Below, one piece after another: positions 10,445-17,782 of a DNA stretch of 33,633 nucleotides (the first letter of the stretch is position 1; the number at the start of each line of letters is the position of its first letter). The position numbers and the translations under genes are program-made. Below the pieces are notes generated by a model that searched no databases, had not been told where the DNA came from, and saw only the letters and a list, made by a program, of their open reading frames with translations. Location of the stretch: the NCBI RefSeq assembly GCF_002128405.1, contig NZ_NETJ01000013.1, positions 1-33,633 of the forward strand. Reading direction: 5' to 3'. The DNA is from Gottfriedia solisilvae (GTDB lineage: Bacteria > Bacillota > Bacilli > Bacillales > Bacillaceae_G).

Positions 10445-11320
10445 ATGAAAACAAATATCTATTTTGATGCTACACCTAAAAAAGGTATATATAAATATAC
10501 ATTTGGGTTAACAAAAGTAGAATTATCCTCATTAAAAATGCACGAAAAAGGATTTCTCTATAGTTATTATGATGATTCAGTAAGAATAAAAATTCTTTTT
10601 ATAGGGTCTACTGCAGAATATATAAAAAAGAGAATAGTAAACAAAACCGAAAAAAGTAGTCATACATATAGAAGTTTCACTATCCAAAAGAGTAGTAATA
10701 AATCTATTAGCTTTCAACTAACTTTTAAAGCTACACCAATTCTACAGCACGATTTTAGTAAAGGTTCTTTTATTATTACTAATAATGGAATAAAGAATCC
10801 AGATGTTAGATATATCGTTAAGTTAAAATATACATCAGAAAAATTGGAATCTTTGAAAAATAATGCACTAGATAAATTAATAAAACAATCTACACCAAAA
10901 CAAGATGATGTTATAAAAACTAGTGAAGAACAGAGTGTTCTAAATAATCCTAACAAGATAACAAAGACTAAAAAGAAAACAAAGACTAAAAAGAAAAAAA
11001 CTATAGTAAATCTTAACCAACCAACACATAAATTAAAAATAAAAAGTACAGGAAAGTTAATCTCATCAATTAAAAAGTATGAAGAAATGTTGAAAGAAAA
11101 GGAAAAGAATAATACGGAAACAAATGAATTTAACGATAGAATATTAAAATCAAAGGGAATTTATTTAGCAAATCCACATGCATTTAGAATATGTAATAAC
11201 TGTGTAAATTTTAATAGTAGCAAGTGTTCAGTCCACTCTTTGAAACTAACAAAAAATCATTCTTGTAGAAAATTCTACGGCTATAAAACTTATTTAGGTG
11301 GGGCATTCTCACCAAGATAA
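10445..11320 (+). CDS. Unknown protein, Lys-rich linker and C-terminal Cys cluster
   Basis: I do not recognise this 291-aa protein. It has no signal peptide or membrane segment. The N-terminal 130 residues look like a beta-rich domain (alternating hydrophobic strands with many Lys and Ser). Next comes a strongly basic linker with repeated KTKKK (172-185), a helical charged stretch (205-230) and a C-terminal Cys cluster C250-x2-C253-x7-C261-x12-C274 followed by KTYLGGAFSPR. The cluster probably binds zinc and the basic linker could contact nucleic acid; both are inferences. SD AAGGTGAT precedes the ATG. It is a stand-alone cargo gene downstream of int, AT-richer than flanking host genes. Confidence 0.75.
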   Translation: MKTNIYFDATPKKGIYKYTFGLTKVELSSLKMHEKGFLYSYYDDSVRIKILFIGSTAEYIKKRIVNKTEKSSHTYRSFTIQKSSNKSISFQLTFKATPILQHDFSKGSFIITNNGIKNPDVRYIVKLKYTSEKLESLKNNALDKLIKQSTPKQDDVIKTSEEQSVLNNPNKITKTKKKTKTKKKKTIVNLNQPTHKLKIKSTGKLISSIKKYEEMLKEKEKNNTETNEFNDRILKSKGIYLANPHAFRICNNCVNFNSSKCSVHSLKLTKNHSCRKFYGYKTYLGGAFSPR

Positions 11321-11446
11321 ATAATTGCAAAACCGTATATTAAATGCTTTTATTTTCAATTGAATAAAATGATAACTAAATTTATTTTATTCTTTAGATT
11401 ATTAATTAAAATTTATTTTTATAAATATCAAAGGAGAATTTAAATA

Positions 11447-11761
11447 ATGAAGACACTATCTAAGGTTTTATTTGTACTTGCATTTGTATGCATGTTGTTA
11501 GGGAGTTATAAACTATTTGTATATGATAGTGGAGAATATAGTGATGAATCTAAAAATGCCTATGTTGGTGGTGACGCATATAATTACATTATTAATGCGG
11601 GACAATCGACTGCGTACTTCGTTATGACAGGTGTGTTCTCAATGTTAGGTTTAGGATTCTTTTATATTGCTAGAAAAGAAGAACAGCAACATGCATTGTT
11701 AAATGAAGTTAAAAGAATACAATACATTCTAGAAAAACAAAATCATTCTACTAAAAGTTAG
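11447..11761 (+). CDS. Small two-helix membrane protein, unknown
   Basis: The 104-aa protein has a hydrophobic N-terminal segment (about residues 5-26), an outside loop rich in Tyr, Asp and Gly (27-52), a second membrane segment (about 55-76) and a charged cytoplasmic helical tail (KEEQQHALLNEVKRIQYILEKQ) likely to form a short coiled coil. Function unknown. SD AAAGGAG precedes the ATG by a normal distance. It is followed after 34 nt by a lipoprotein gene on the same strand, so the two probably form an operon acting at the cell envelope. Confidence 0.72.
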   Translation: MKTLSKVLFVLAFVCMLLGSYKLFVYDSGEYSDESKNAYVGGDAYNYIINAGQSTAYFVMTGVFSMLGLGFFYIARKEEQQHALLNEVKRIQYILEKQNHSTKS

Positions 11762-11795
11762 GACAATTTATTGCAACAAAAAAAGGGGATAAGTT

Positions 11796-12266
11796 ATGAA
11801 AAAATTTATCGTTTTATTACTATCGACATTTCTAATCATATCAGCATGCTCAAACAACAAGAATGAATATACAAAAGAAGAAATTGAATACATTGATACA
11901 ATAAATACTGCAATTGACCAAACTATGAAATACTATGAAAAATTAAATGATTCAATAAGAGATACTCAGAATTATAACTCTGATTATTCTTCAAATAGTG
12001 CCTTTTCAAGTATGATGGGTATCAATCTAGTTAATGACACATTAAAGAAGGAAGTTACACCTCCAAAACGCTTTAAAGAGTTGCATGAAGACTTATTAGA
12101 AGGCACTGAGTTACTAAGTGAGGTATCTGTAAGCCTGCCTGTTGTTATTAACGCAAATGATACACAAGGTATCAATGAAAATGTAGAAAAGTTTAGCAAG
12201 GCAATAAAGATAATTAATGATGTCTATGATGAGTTACCTCATGATGAAATAAAGGTTAAAAAATAA
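11796..12266 (+). CDS. Small putative lipoprotein
   Basis: The 156-aa protein starts with a lipoprotein signal peptide: MKK, a hydrophobic core, and lipobox ISAC with C18 as the lipid-modified residue, then a polar linker SNNKNEY. The mature part is highly charged and mostly helical, with no motif I recognise. It would be anchored on the outer face of the membrane. SD AAAGGGGAT lies before the ATG. It shares an apparent transcript with the upstream membrane gene and is closed by a strong terminator at 12283-12316. Confidence 0.75.
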   Translation: MKKFIVLLLSTFLIISACSNNKNEYTKEEIEYIDTINTAIDQTMKYYEKLNDSIRDTQNYNSDYSSNSAFSSMMGINLVNDTLKKEVTPPKRFKELHEDLLEGTELLSEVSVSLPVVINANDTQGINENVEKFSKAIKIINDVYDELPHDEIKVKK

Positions 12267-12282
12267 AACATATCTGCATGTG

Positions 12283-12316
12283 AAAAGCGGGAAGAAAATT
12301 AATTCTTCCCGCTTTT
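12283..12316 (+). terminator. Terminator after the lipoprotein gene
   Basis: A perfect 14-bp stem (AAAAGCGGGAAGAA / TTCTTCCCGCTTTT) with a 6-nt loop. Confidence 0.88.
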
Positions 12317-12534
12317 GTATGTTTACAACTCACTCACTCCCAATAAAACCGAGATTTCATTGAGTATGTATATATCATTCCAATATTACATCAACATATT
12401 TCAATTTTTTTCCAAACAAGTGAATACTTTATTTGGCACTTGGAAATACTAATAATTTATATGTATAAACATCTATTAATATGGAGATTATGTATATTGT
12501 AAAGTGGAAAAGTAATTGAAAAGGAGGAGTTTAG

Positions 12535-12708
12535 ATGAAGTTTTTTTGGACTAAAGAAGCATTAATTAACTATATTAAATATGAAATTGACGTTAAGGAT
12601 TATAATGAAGAGGAAAATTGTGATTGTCCTATATGTAATTCAATTCGTTTTAAAATGGTAAATAAAACTAATAAAAAATTAAATAAACTTATGAAGCATG
12701 CTAAATGA
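12535..12708 (+). CDS. 57-aa unknown protein with CDCPIC motif
   Basis: The frame is short, but the start is well supported: a perfect SD AAGGAGG (12521-12527) lies 7 nt before ATG. The protein begins MKFFWTKEALINYIKYE, has a C29-x-C31-P-x-C34 motif (CDCPIC) and ends in a Lys/Asn-rich helix. Three close Cys could bind metal, perhaps as a dimer. It is the first of four tiny genes (12535-13615) in what looks like the control module of the element. An inverted repeat begins 11 nt after the stop. Function unknown. Confidence 0.65.
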   Translation: MKFFWTKEALINYIKYEIDVKDYNEEENCDCPICNSIRFKMVNKTNKKLNKLMKHAK

Positions 12709-12718
12709 GTAATCCCAA

Positions 12719-12825
12719 GTGCGATTTACGGACTATATATAATATTAACTTAAAAAGATTTTTTTTATTACTTTTTAGATAGAGAGATATAAGTATATAT
12801 ATTTAATATAGTTCGTAAATCGTAC
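12719..12825. repeat. 20-bp inverted repeat around an AT-rich core
   Basis: Arm GTGCGATTTACGGACTATAT (12719-12738) pairs with 12806-12825 over 20 positions, 18 Watson-Crick and 2 G-T. The 67-nt interval between the arms is almost pure A+T. It lacks the T run of a terminator. Either a replication origin structure or a pair of operator sites for the regulator gene at 12969 would fit. Confidence 0.7.
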
Positions 12826-12968
12826 CTAATCAAAAAACATTCATTCTTTGACACGGATGCTTTATTTATAAAACATTGTAATTACTCAGCCAAAAATGAA
12901 TAACTAATGAAGCGGTAATGATTTTAATTATTGAAATAGTTAAATCAGAATTGGAGTGTGGTTGAGGT

Positions 12969-13172
12969 ATGAATATTGAACTGAGTTTAAACCATAGAGA
13001 GAAGTATAAGGTGTTAAGAAAAAGGAATGGTATAAAGTTAAGAAGCATTTCAAAAGAACTAGAAGTATCTGTACCAATGCTATCTATGTATGAGAACGAA
13101 CTGGCTAATCTGAGTAAAGAAAAAGAGAATATGTACCGACTAATTATTTTGAGTAATGATACTCAATTGTAG
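12969..13172 (+). CDS. Small XRE-type helix-turn-helix protein
   Basis: The 67-aa protein is essentially one helix-turn-helix domain: LRKRNGIKLRSISKELEVS is the first part and VPMLSMYENELANLS the recognition helix region, with the Y-E-N pattern typical of Cro/CI proteins. It probably binds DNA as a dimer and regulates the element. Candidate operators are the inverted repeat at 12719-12825 and the palindromes at 14654-14745. SD GAGGT is just before ATG. The next gene starts 9 nt after its stop. Confidence 0.75.
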   Translation: MNIELSLNHREKYKVLRKRNGIKLRSISKELEVSVPMLSMYENELANLSKEKENMYRLIILSNDTQL

Positions 13173-13181
13173 GTGGTAGTG

Positions 13182-13364
13182 ATGGATAAAAAAGTATATA
13201 CAAATAAATATTTCTTTTGCTACTCAGTACCCTTGTTCAAATATTTAAAAATGGACAAGGGTATTTCTTTTGTATGTTATGCATTACATGACAAGACATT
13301 AAAACCATTTTGGATGTTTGAAAGAACGGAGGACTTGAACCGAGCATTATCTGATTATGTTTAA
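13182..13364 (+). CDS. 60-aa DUF5659-like protein
   Basis: A small soluble protein. The pattern YFFCYSVPLFKYL ... FWMFERTEDLNRALSDY resembles the small DUF5659-type proteins common on Firmicute plasmids and integrative elements; this is from memory and the function is unknown. I chose ATG 13182 with SD AGGTGG (13171-13176), because the upstream in-frame GTG at 13173 lies inside that SD. The SD overlaps the stop of the preceding regulator gene, which suggests coupled translation. Confidence 0.65.
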   Translation: MDKKVYTNKYFFCYSVPLFKYLKMDKGISFVCYALHDKTLKPFWMFERTEDLNRALSDYV

Positions 13365-13405
13365 ATATATAATTTTTATTTAGTGAATATATAGGAGGAG
13401 TTGTA

Positions 13406-13615
13406 ATGGCGAAAAAGAAAAACAGCGTTTATTTTAATGAAAAGGAACTTAATAACATATTAGGTTATGATGAAGAGTACAAGAAAAAAATATATATTAC
13501 CAATGATATATTTCAAGACTTATTAAATTGTTCAGAGTTCAAACCTAAAACAAGCAAAGTAAAAGATGGTAATGGACAAGTAAATATAAAAAAGAAGCAA
13601 ACGCTAATCATCTAG
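13406..13615 (+). CDS. 69-aa unknown basic protein
   Basis: A small, charged, Lys-rich protein (MAKKKNSVYFNEKELNNILGY...) without membrane segment or Cys cluster; I do not recognise it. The SD is TAGGAGGAG before the ATG with good spacing. The stop codon lies inside the 3' arm of a strong terminator, so this is the last gene of the small-gene operon. Confidence 0.65.
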   Translation: MAKKKNSVYFNEKELNNILGYDEEYKKKIYITNDIFQDLLNCSEFKPKTSKVKDGNGQVNIKKKQTLII

Positions 13616-13628
13616 CGTTTGCTTTTTC
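13595..13628 (+). terminator. Terminator overlapping the end of the 69-aa gene
   Basis: A perfect 12-bp stem (AAGCAAACGCTA / TAGCGTTTGCTT) with a 6-nt loop and a T run; the TAG stop codon is within the 3' arm. Confidence 0.88.
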
Positions 13629-13689
13629 TTATATTTACTTAATTTCTTATATATATCGCTATGCTAGATGCTATTATACTGATGAGAAT

Positions 13690-14505
13690 TTGAATGAGAA
13701 GATTATTAATGAGGATTTATTGTATATGATTTGCAATACATCACCAGAAAGTAAAGGTAAAGATGGTGTTAAGTATCTAACTAAACAAAATGGTGTGCTT
13801 GAAAAATTAGGATATATTAGGAAAGTTAAGGAGTATCCTCTAGAGTTTTTTTATCTAGACGAGCATGATGATGTTGTAGTTGATTTTTATTATCAAAAAC
13901 CAGAATCTGTTGAATTTATTTTAAAAACAGAGAATGATACGCATTTACCTAATTTAACTGTAAATTACCCAGTTAAAGCCTTTCACTCATGCAGTGAATC
14001 AGAACAAGATAACTATTATAATGGATATTTCTATTTTTCACATTATACAACAGAAATTCCTCTAGATGTTTTTATATATTGTATGTCTAGGAAAGAAATT
14101 GGTAAAATTGGCTTCTACCTATATTGTATTCTAAAGAGTAAATGTGACTATTTTTACGCGAAAACAAACAGAAGAGGATATATAAGAGCGTTAGATGCTT
14201 TAGCAGGAGATACTGGAATTGGTAAAACTACTTTATCACAAATGCTCAAAATTTTAGAAAAGCATAATATGATATTTAATTCACATAATCATTATGTAAT
14301 TGGTTTACCTAAAGGAAAAAAAGTCCCTCCTAATACATATATTACTTTTGATTACAAAGACTTTTATAAGTATGAGAAAAAGAGTGTTAACACACGTAAA
14401 GTAGTAAGTTATGAATTTTATGATTCGAACGTGGGAGTATATATTAATTCCAATGAAGAAATAAGTGAAGAAAACATTGACTTAAAAATGCCTATAAGTT
14501 TATAG
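13690..14505 (+). CDS. Winged-helix, replication-initiator-like protein
   Basis: A 271-aa soluble protein. The central part (about residues 124-204) reads like the winged helix-turn-helix of plasmid/phage replication or DnaD-like proteins: IPLDVFIYCMSRKEIGKIGFYLYCILKSKC, then a recognition helix TGIGKTTLSQMLKILEKHNMI and a short wing. The N-terminal 120 residues have no motif I know. I infer a DNA-binding role, perhaps replication of the excised element, without proof. The start is uncertain: TTG 13690 has only a weak SD-like GATGAG, and the open frame continues upstream through the preceding terminator without a better start, so the N-terminus could be truncated. Confidence 0.6.
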   Translation: MNEKIINEDLLYMICNTSPESKGKDGVKYLTKQNGVLEKLGYIRKVKEYPLEFFYLDEHDDVVVDFYYQKPESVEFILKTENDTHLPNLTVNYPVKAFHSCSESEQDNYYNGYFYFSHYTTEIPLDVFIYCMSRKEIGKIGFYLYCILKSKCDYFYAKTNRRGYIRALDALAGDTGIGKTTLSQMLKILEKHNMIFNSHNHYVIGLPKGKKVPPNTYITFDYKDFYKYEKKSVNTRKVVSYEFYDSNVGVYINSNEEISEENIDLKMPISL

Positions 14506-14617
14506 TTTAGTTTTTTCGTATCGCAAAATAACTCACAAGACTTTCTGAACGAGTGTACTCAGTGGCGGATAGGAAGTAGGATAGTGGGTATTCCTTTATA
14601 CTATGCCCCTATATATA

Positions 14618-14648
14618 GCCTGTTGTCTAAAAGACAGCAGGCATTTTT
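14618..14648 (+). terminator. Terminator after the winged-helix gene
   Basis: An 11-bp stem GCCTGTTGTCT / AGACAGCAGGC (one G-T pair), then TTTTT. Confidence 0.85.
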
Positions 14649-14653
14649 GTTAC

Positions 14654-14745
14654 TTTACAGTTTGTAAAGGTATACCTTTGAGAAAGTTGAAAATTAAGTG
14701 AATTTATCGTTTGTAAATGTTTTTTTGGGAGATTGTAAACGTTTA
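14654..14745. promoter_or_regulatory. Cluster of short perfect palindromes
   Basis: Three perfect inverted repeats lie in 92 bp: TTTACA-GTT-TGTAAA (14654-14668), AAAGGTATACCTTT (14666-14679) and TAAACGTTTA (14736-14745). TTTGTAAA also recurs at 14710-14717. They sit where an operator for a small dimeric regulator, or replication iterons, would be expected. Confidence 0.5.
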
Positions 14746-14831
14746 TAAGCTATACTCAACTTTATAAATAATAAGATGTAATACTAATTGAGTATTGTTG
14801 CTTATTACTTTACTAAGTAATTATATCGAAT

Positions 14832-14943
14832 AATTACCGATAGACTACACTTAAACGGTAATTAAAAGTGGAAAAATGAAAGCCTGTTATATAAAGAGAT
14901 TCATGAAATAAAAATATTACCGTTTGACTATTACCGTAATCTT
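14832..14943. repeat. Candidate res site of the serine resolvase
   Basis: Four copies of an ATTACCG half-site. Two face each other (14833-14839 and 14856-14862 inverted), forming a 30-bp site I-like palindrome. Two are in tandem with a 14-bp period (14916-14922 and 14930-14936). ATTACCGATAGACT and ATTACCGTTTGACT agree at 12 of 14 positions. Inverted plus direct half-sites upstream of the resolvase gene resemble the Sin-type res layout. Confidence 0.6.
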
Positions 14944-14984
14944 TGTAAAATATTTACATAAACTAATACTGCGGAGTGATAAAA

Positions 14985-15578
14985 TTGAAAACTGTAGGTT
15001 ATATACGTGTAAGTAGCGAATCACAAAATATTGCCCGACAAATGAAGTCGTTAGAAGAAGCGGGTTGTACTAGTTTTTATATTGAAAAATTAAGTGGTGC
15101 TTCAATGGAGCGTCCAGAACTACAAAAAATGTTAGAAGAGATAAATGAAGGAGATACTATAATTATTCATGAAATAAGTCGTTTATCACGTTCAACTAAA
15201 GACCTACTTTCAATTGTAGATATTATCAAGAATAAAGGGGCAGGATTAAAGTCTGTTTCTGAAAAATGGTTAGACTTGTCTGAAGATAATCCTATGAGTG
15301 AGTTTATATTCACAATCTTTTCGGGTCTAGCACAATTTGAACGAAGGATGATTAAGCAGCGTCAAATGGAAGGTATAGAGATAGCTAAAAGAAATGGGAA
15401 ATATAAAGGACGTAAAACGAAATTAATCGATGGTGGTAAAGAAGAGCAGCGAATGAAGGCGATAATTGAAGCTTACCAACAAGGTAAATCTATAAAAGAT
15501 ATCCGTACAACTTTTAAAGTCGGTACAGGAACTATCTACAGATTATTAGAACGAAAAGATGTCAGGGGAGAGTATTAA
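14985..15578 (+). CDS. Small serine recombinase (resolvase, Sin/Tn3-like)
   Basis: A 197-aa serine recombinase of resolvase size. The N-terminal catalytic domain has YIRVSSESQN with nucleophile S10, the EGDTIIIHEISRLSRS motif holding the two active-site Arg, and the long E helix (FSGLAQFERRMIKQRQMEG). A C-terminal Hin-type HTH follows (QGKSIKDIRTTFKVGTGTIYRLL). It would resolve dimers of a circular form or invert DNA. I start at TTG 14985 because GGAGTG (14973-14978) is 6 nt upstream; the GTG at 14976 is inside that SD. The repeated sites directly upstream are its likely target. It is separate from the tyrosine integrase that carries out chromosomal insertion. Confidence 0.92.
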   Translation: MKTVGYIRVSSESQNIARQMKSLEEAGCTSFYIEKLSGASMERPELQKMLEEINEGDTIIIHEISRLSRSTKDLLSIVDIIKNKGAGLKSVSEKWLDLSEDNPMSEFIFTIFSGLAQFERRMIKQRQMEGIEIAKRNGKYKGRKTKLIDGGKEEQRMKAIIEAYQQGKSIKDIRTTFKVGTGTIYRLLERKDVRGEY

Positions 15579-15716
15579 GACAATAAGGATATTGTGTTTG
15601 AAATAAGGAAATGGTAAATGAATTATTTATAGTTAGTTGTAGTAAAAATTTTCCAAAAAAATTACAAATAATATTATAATAAATCTATAGTTAAATTTCA
15701 GGAAGGGGGAACGTGA

Positions 15717-16265
15717 TTGAATAAGTATGTGATTCCTTTTTTATTAATTGCCTTAGGCGTTTTAATGTCTACTGACTTATTTTTAGAAATAAATGCATAT
15801 GTGATAGCTTGTTTTAATCTGTGTGCTTTCTTCTTCACACTTTCTTGTGTAAACGTTGGTTCTGTAAAATCCAAAAGCAAGAATACAATTTCATTAATTA
15901 TTAGGTCGACTTTACAAATTTTTGGTGTCATAGCTTTTTTGATGATTATTATTGATAAAAAATTCAAGTATTACAATGAAATATACAACTTAGTTGTTAA
16001 TATAAATGCTAACTCATTACTACTAATTGGTTTATCTGCGACATTGATTTCTATTTATGCTAGTAAAGATTATGAAAATAGCAAAGATTCTTCCTATAAA
16101 AATCAATTAAGAGATTTGAACAAAGATATAGATGTACTCAAAAATAAATATTTAGACTATAAAAGTAAGAACTCAACTTTAAAGTCACAAAAGGAGCAGT
16201 TATTAACAGAGAATAGAAAACTTATACAAACAATAAATGAAATATTAGATTCAAAAGAAAAGTAG
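15717..16265 (+). CDS. Four-helix membrane protein with C-terminal coiled coil
   Basis: I do not recognise this 182-aa protein. Four membrane segments are visible (about residues 4-20, 26-47, 60-80 and 97-114), followed by a cytoplasmic tail of about 65 residues that reads as coiled coil (LRDLNKDIDVLKNKYLDYK...LLTENRKLIQTINEIL). Start is TTG 15717 behind a strong GGAAGGGGG SD; the nearby GTG is out of frame. The next gene begins 27 nt later on the same strand with no terminator between, so the two probably act together: a membrane anchor or sensor and a soluble partner. A defence role is only a guess from context. Confidence 0.7.
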   Translation: MNKYVIPFLLIALGVLMSTDLFLEINAYVIACFNLCAFFFTLSCVNVGSVKSKSKNTISLIIRSTLQIFGVIAFLMIIIDKKFKYYNEIYNLVVNINANSLLLIGLSATLISIYASKDYENSKDSSYKNQLRDLNKDIDVLKNKYLDYKSKNSTLKSQKEQLLTENRKLIQTINEILDSKEK

Positions 16266-16292
16266 AAGTTAATTTTGGAGAAGAGGTTGGAT

Positions 16293-17603
16293 ATGGAGAA
16301 TATTATTTCAACTAAGAGGTATGTTGTAAAGCTTAGTCAAACTACAAATAAACCTGTGAAAGCATGGAGAATAACAGACTTCATTGAAAAAGTTAATAAT
16401 TCATACTATAAGCAAGAACTTTTAAAGGAAATTAAAGAACGATTAAATCAAGGTGAAAATCCAGCGAATATTATAATTTTAGATAAATCTTTTAATATTC
16501 ATAAAGCATATAGAGGAATAGGTACGTTAAAACTAAACACGATTAATGGATCAAAAAAATTATACCATTATGGAAAACCGTATTCGCTTTATCCTAATAA
16601 GAAAATAATCTTAATAAATAATATCTTTAGTACTTTCTCTGAATTATATTCTTTATTTAATAAACATGGTGTTAGACTGGATAAATCAATTCTCAATACT
16701 GTAATCCAACAGGCTTTTAATAATGAAAACGAGTTAGATATAAGTAAATTGTATTCTGAGATAGAATTTGGTTACATGAGTTTTGAAGAAGAGGACCCCT
16801 TATTAAAAAAACTAAAAGTAAAAGTTAATGAAGAACTGGAAAACCTAAAGTCTAATATTAAATTAGACTTACAAGAAGCTAATACATACGTTGATATCGA
16901 TAGTTTAATAGATGATGAATTGTCATTAAAAAACAATTTTAACGATGAGGATTATAAAAAATTATATAATTGTTTTCCAAATAAATTTGCAAATTATTTT
17001 GTTAATATAACAAGACCTATAGTCGGGGTATATAATGTTGATAAAAATACTGTAGAAGTATTAGGTGTAAATTTTATAAAGAAAAATGGGCATGATGATA
17101 AGCAAATTGACTTAAAAAGCGTTTCTCATAATAGTCCATTTACAGTGATATTGGTTGCTGGAATTACTTTGATAAATTCAATATATCAAATGCATTGTAA
17201 TAAATTTGATAAAACTAAGATTGAGAGCGAAGAAGAAGGAATATATAGTGTACTTCAAGAGTTTGATTTGAATGATGATGAAGATGATGAAGATGATGAT
17301 ATTTTTGAGAAAGAAATTTCTGAAGGAAAGATTGCACTCGAACGTTGGCAAAAAACAAAAGAACAATTAGAAATTGCTATTCAAGAAAATGGACAATCTA
17401 TTGAAGAAGAGTTAGATAAAATTGAAAATACAGAAGTTAGTTCAGTTGTAAATATCGGACATTCAATAGATTTCACAATAAATAATATAGAGATAAAATT
17501 GCAAAGTTATTTTGACAAAGCCTTTGAATTTAATGATTTTAAAGATGGTGAAATAGAGGTAATTCAAGAAGTTAATAAAGAAGAAATTGATAACGCTATT
17601 TAG
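16293..17603 (+). CDS. Large acidic protein of unknown function
   Basis: The 436-aa protein matches no family I can name. The N-terminal half is mixed alpha/beta. A short hydrophobic stretch (about 278-298, SHNSPFTVILVAGITLINS) could be a buried helix or membrane-associated segment; S-x-x-SPF followed by a hydrophobic run recurs in uncharacterised mobile-element proteins I have seen. It is followed by a run of Asp/Glu (325-337, DLNDDEDDEDD) and a Glu-rich helical C-terminus. I chose ATG 16293 behind AAGAGGT (16281-16287); a TTG at 16275 lacks an SD. It is transcribed with the membrane/coiled-coil gene upstream. Confidence 0.65.
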   Translation: MENIISTKRYVVKLSQTTNKPVKAWRITDFIEKVNNSYYKQELLKEIKERLNQGENPANIIILDKSFNIHKAYRGIGTLKLNTINGSKKLYHYGKPYSLYPNKKIILINNIFSTFSELYSLFNKHGVRLDKSILNTVIQQAFNNENELDISKLYSEIEFGYMSFEEEDPLLKKLKVKVNEELENLKSNIKLDLQEANTYVDIDSLIDDELSLKNNFNDEDYKKLYNCFPNKFANYFVNITRPIVGVYNVDKNTVEVLGVNFIKKNGHDDKQIDLKSVSHNSPFTVILVAGITLINSIYQMHCNKFDKTKIESEEEGIYSVLQEFDLNDDEDDEDDDIFEKEISEGKIALERWQKTKEQLEIAIQENGQSIEEELDKIENTEVSSVVNIGHSIDFTINNIEIKLQSYFDKAFEFNDFKDGEIEVIQEVNKEEIDNAI

Positions 17604-17734
17604 ATTTAATCTTCCTAAAGTACAATACCGGACACTTTTTCTTCTACTTTATTTCAGTAAATGATTTATACTAATGAAAAGTATATAGAAAGACCGATAT
17701 TGGGAATAAAGGTGAAAATTGTAATATTTTGTAT

Positions 17735-17770
17735 AAAAGACAGTGAAAATATGAACTCACTGTCTTTTTT
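17735..17770. terminator. Bidirectional terminator between the operon and the HEPN gene
   Basis: A perfect 12-bp stem (AAAAGACAGTGA / TCACTGTCTTTT) with T runs on both strands, between convergent genes. Confidence 0.85.
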
Positions 17771-17782
17771 GATTATTATTTT

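Larger units (their letters stand above)
14506..14984. other. Gene-free control region between wHTH gene and resolvase
   Basis: This interval has no coding region I can support. It holds a terminator (14618-14648), a cluster of short palindromes (14654-14745) and four copies of an ATTACCG motif (14832-14936) that look like the resolvase recombination site. Confidence 0.7.

Noticed and set aside
11984-12199. Minus-strand frame opposite the lipoprotein gene.
   Set aside because: No SD and overlaps a gene with a clear signal peptide and lipobox on the other strand.
14203-14232. A GxxxxGKT (P-loop-like) match in the winged-helix protein, residues 172-179.
   Set aside because: It falls in the recognition helix of a winged HTH (TGIGKTTLSQMLKIL), with no preceding beta strand pattern and no Walker B; a chance match.
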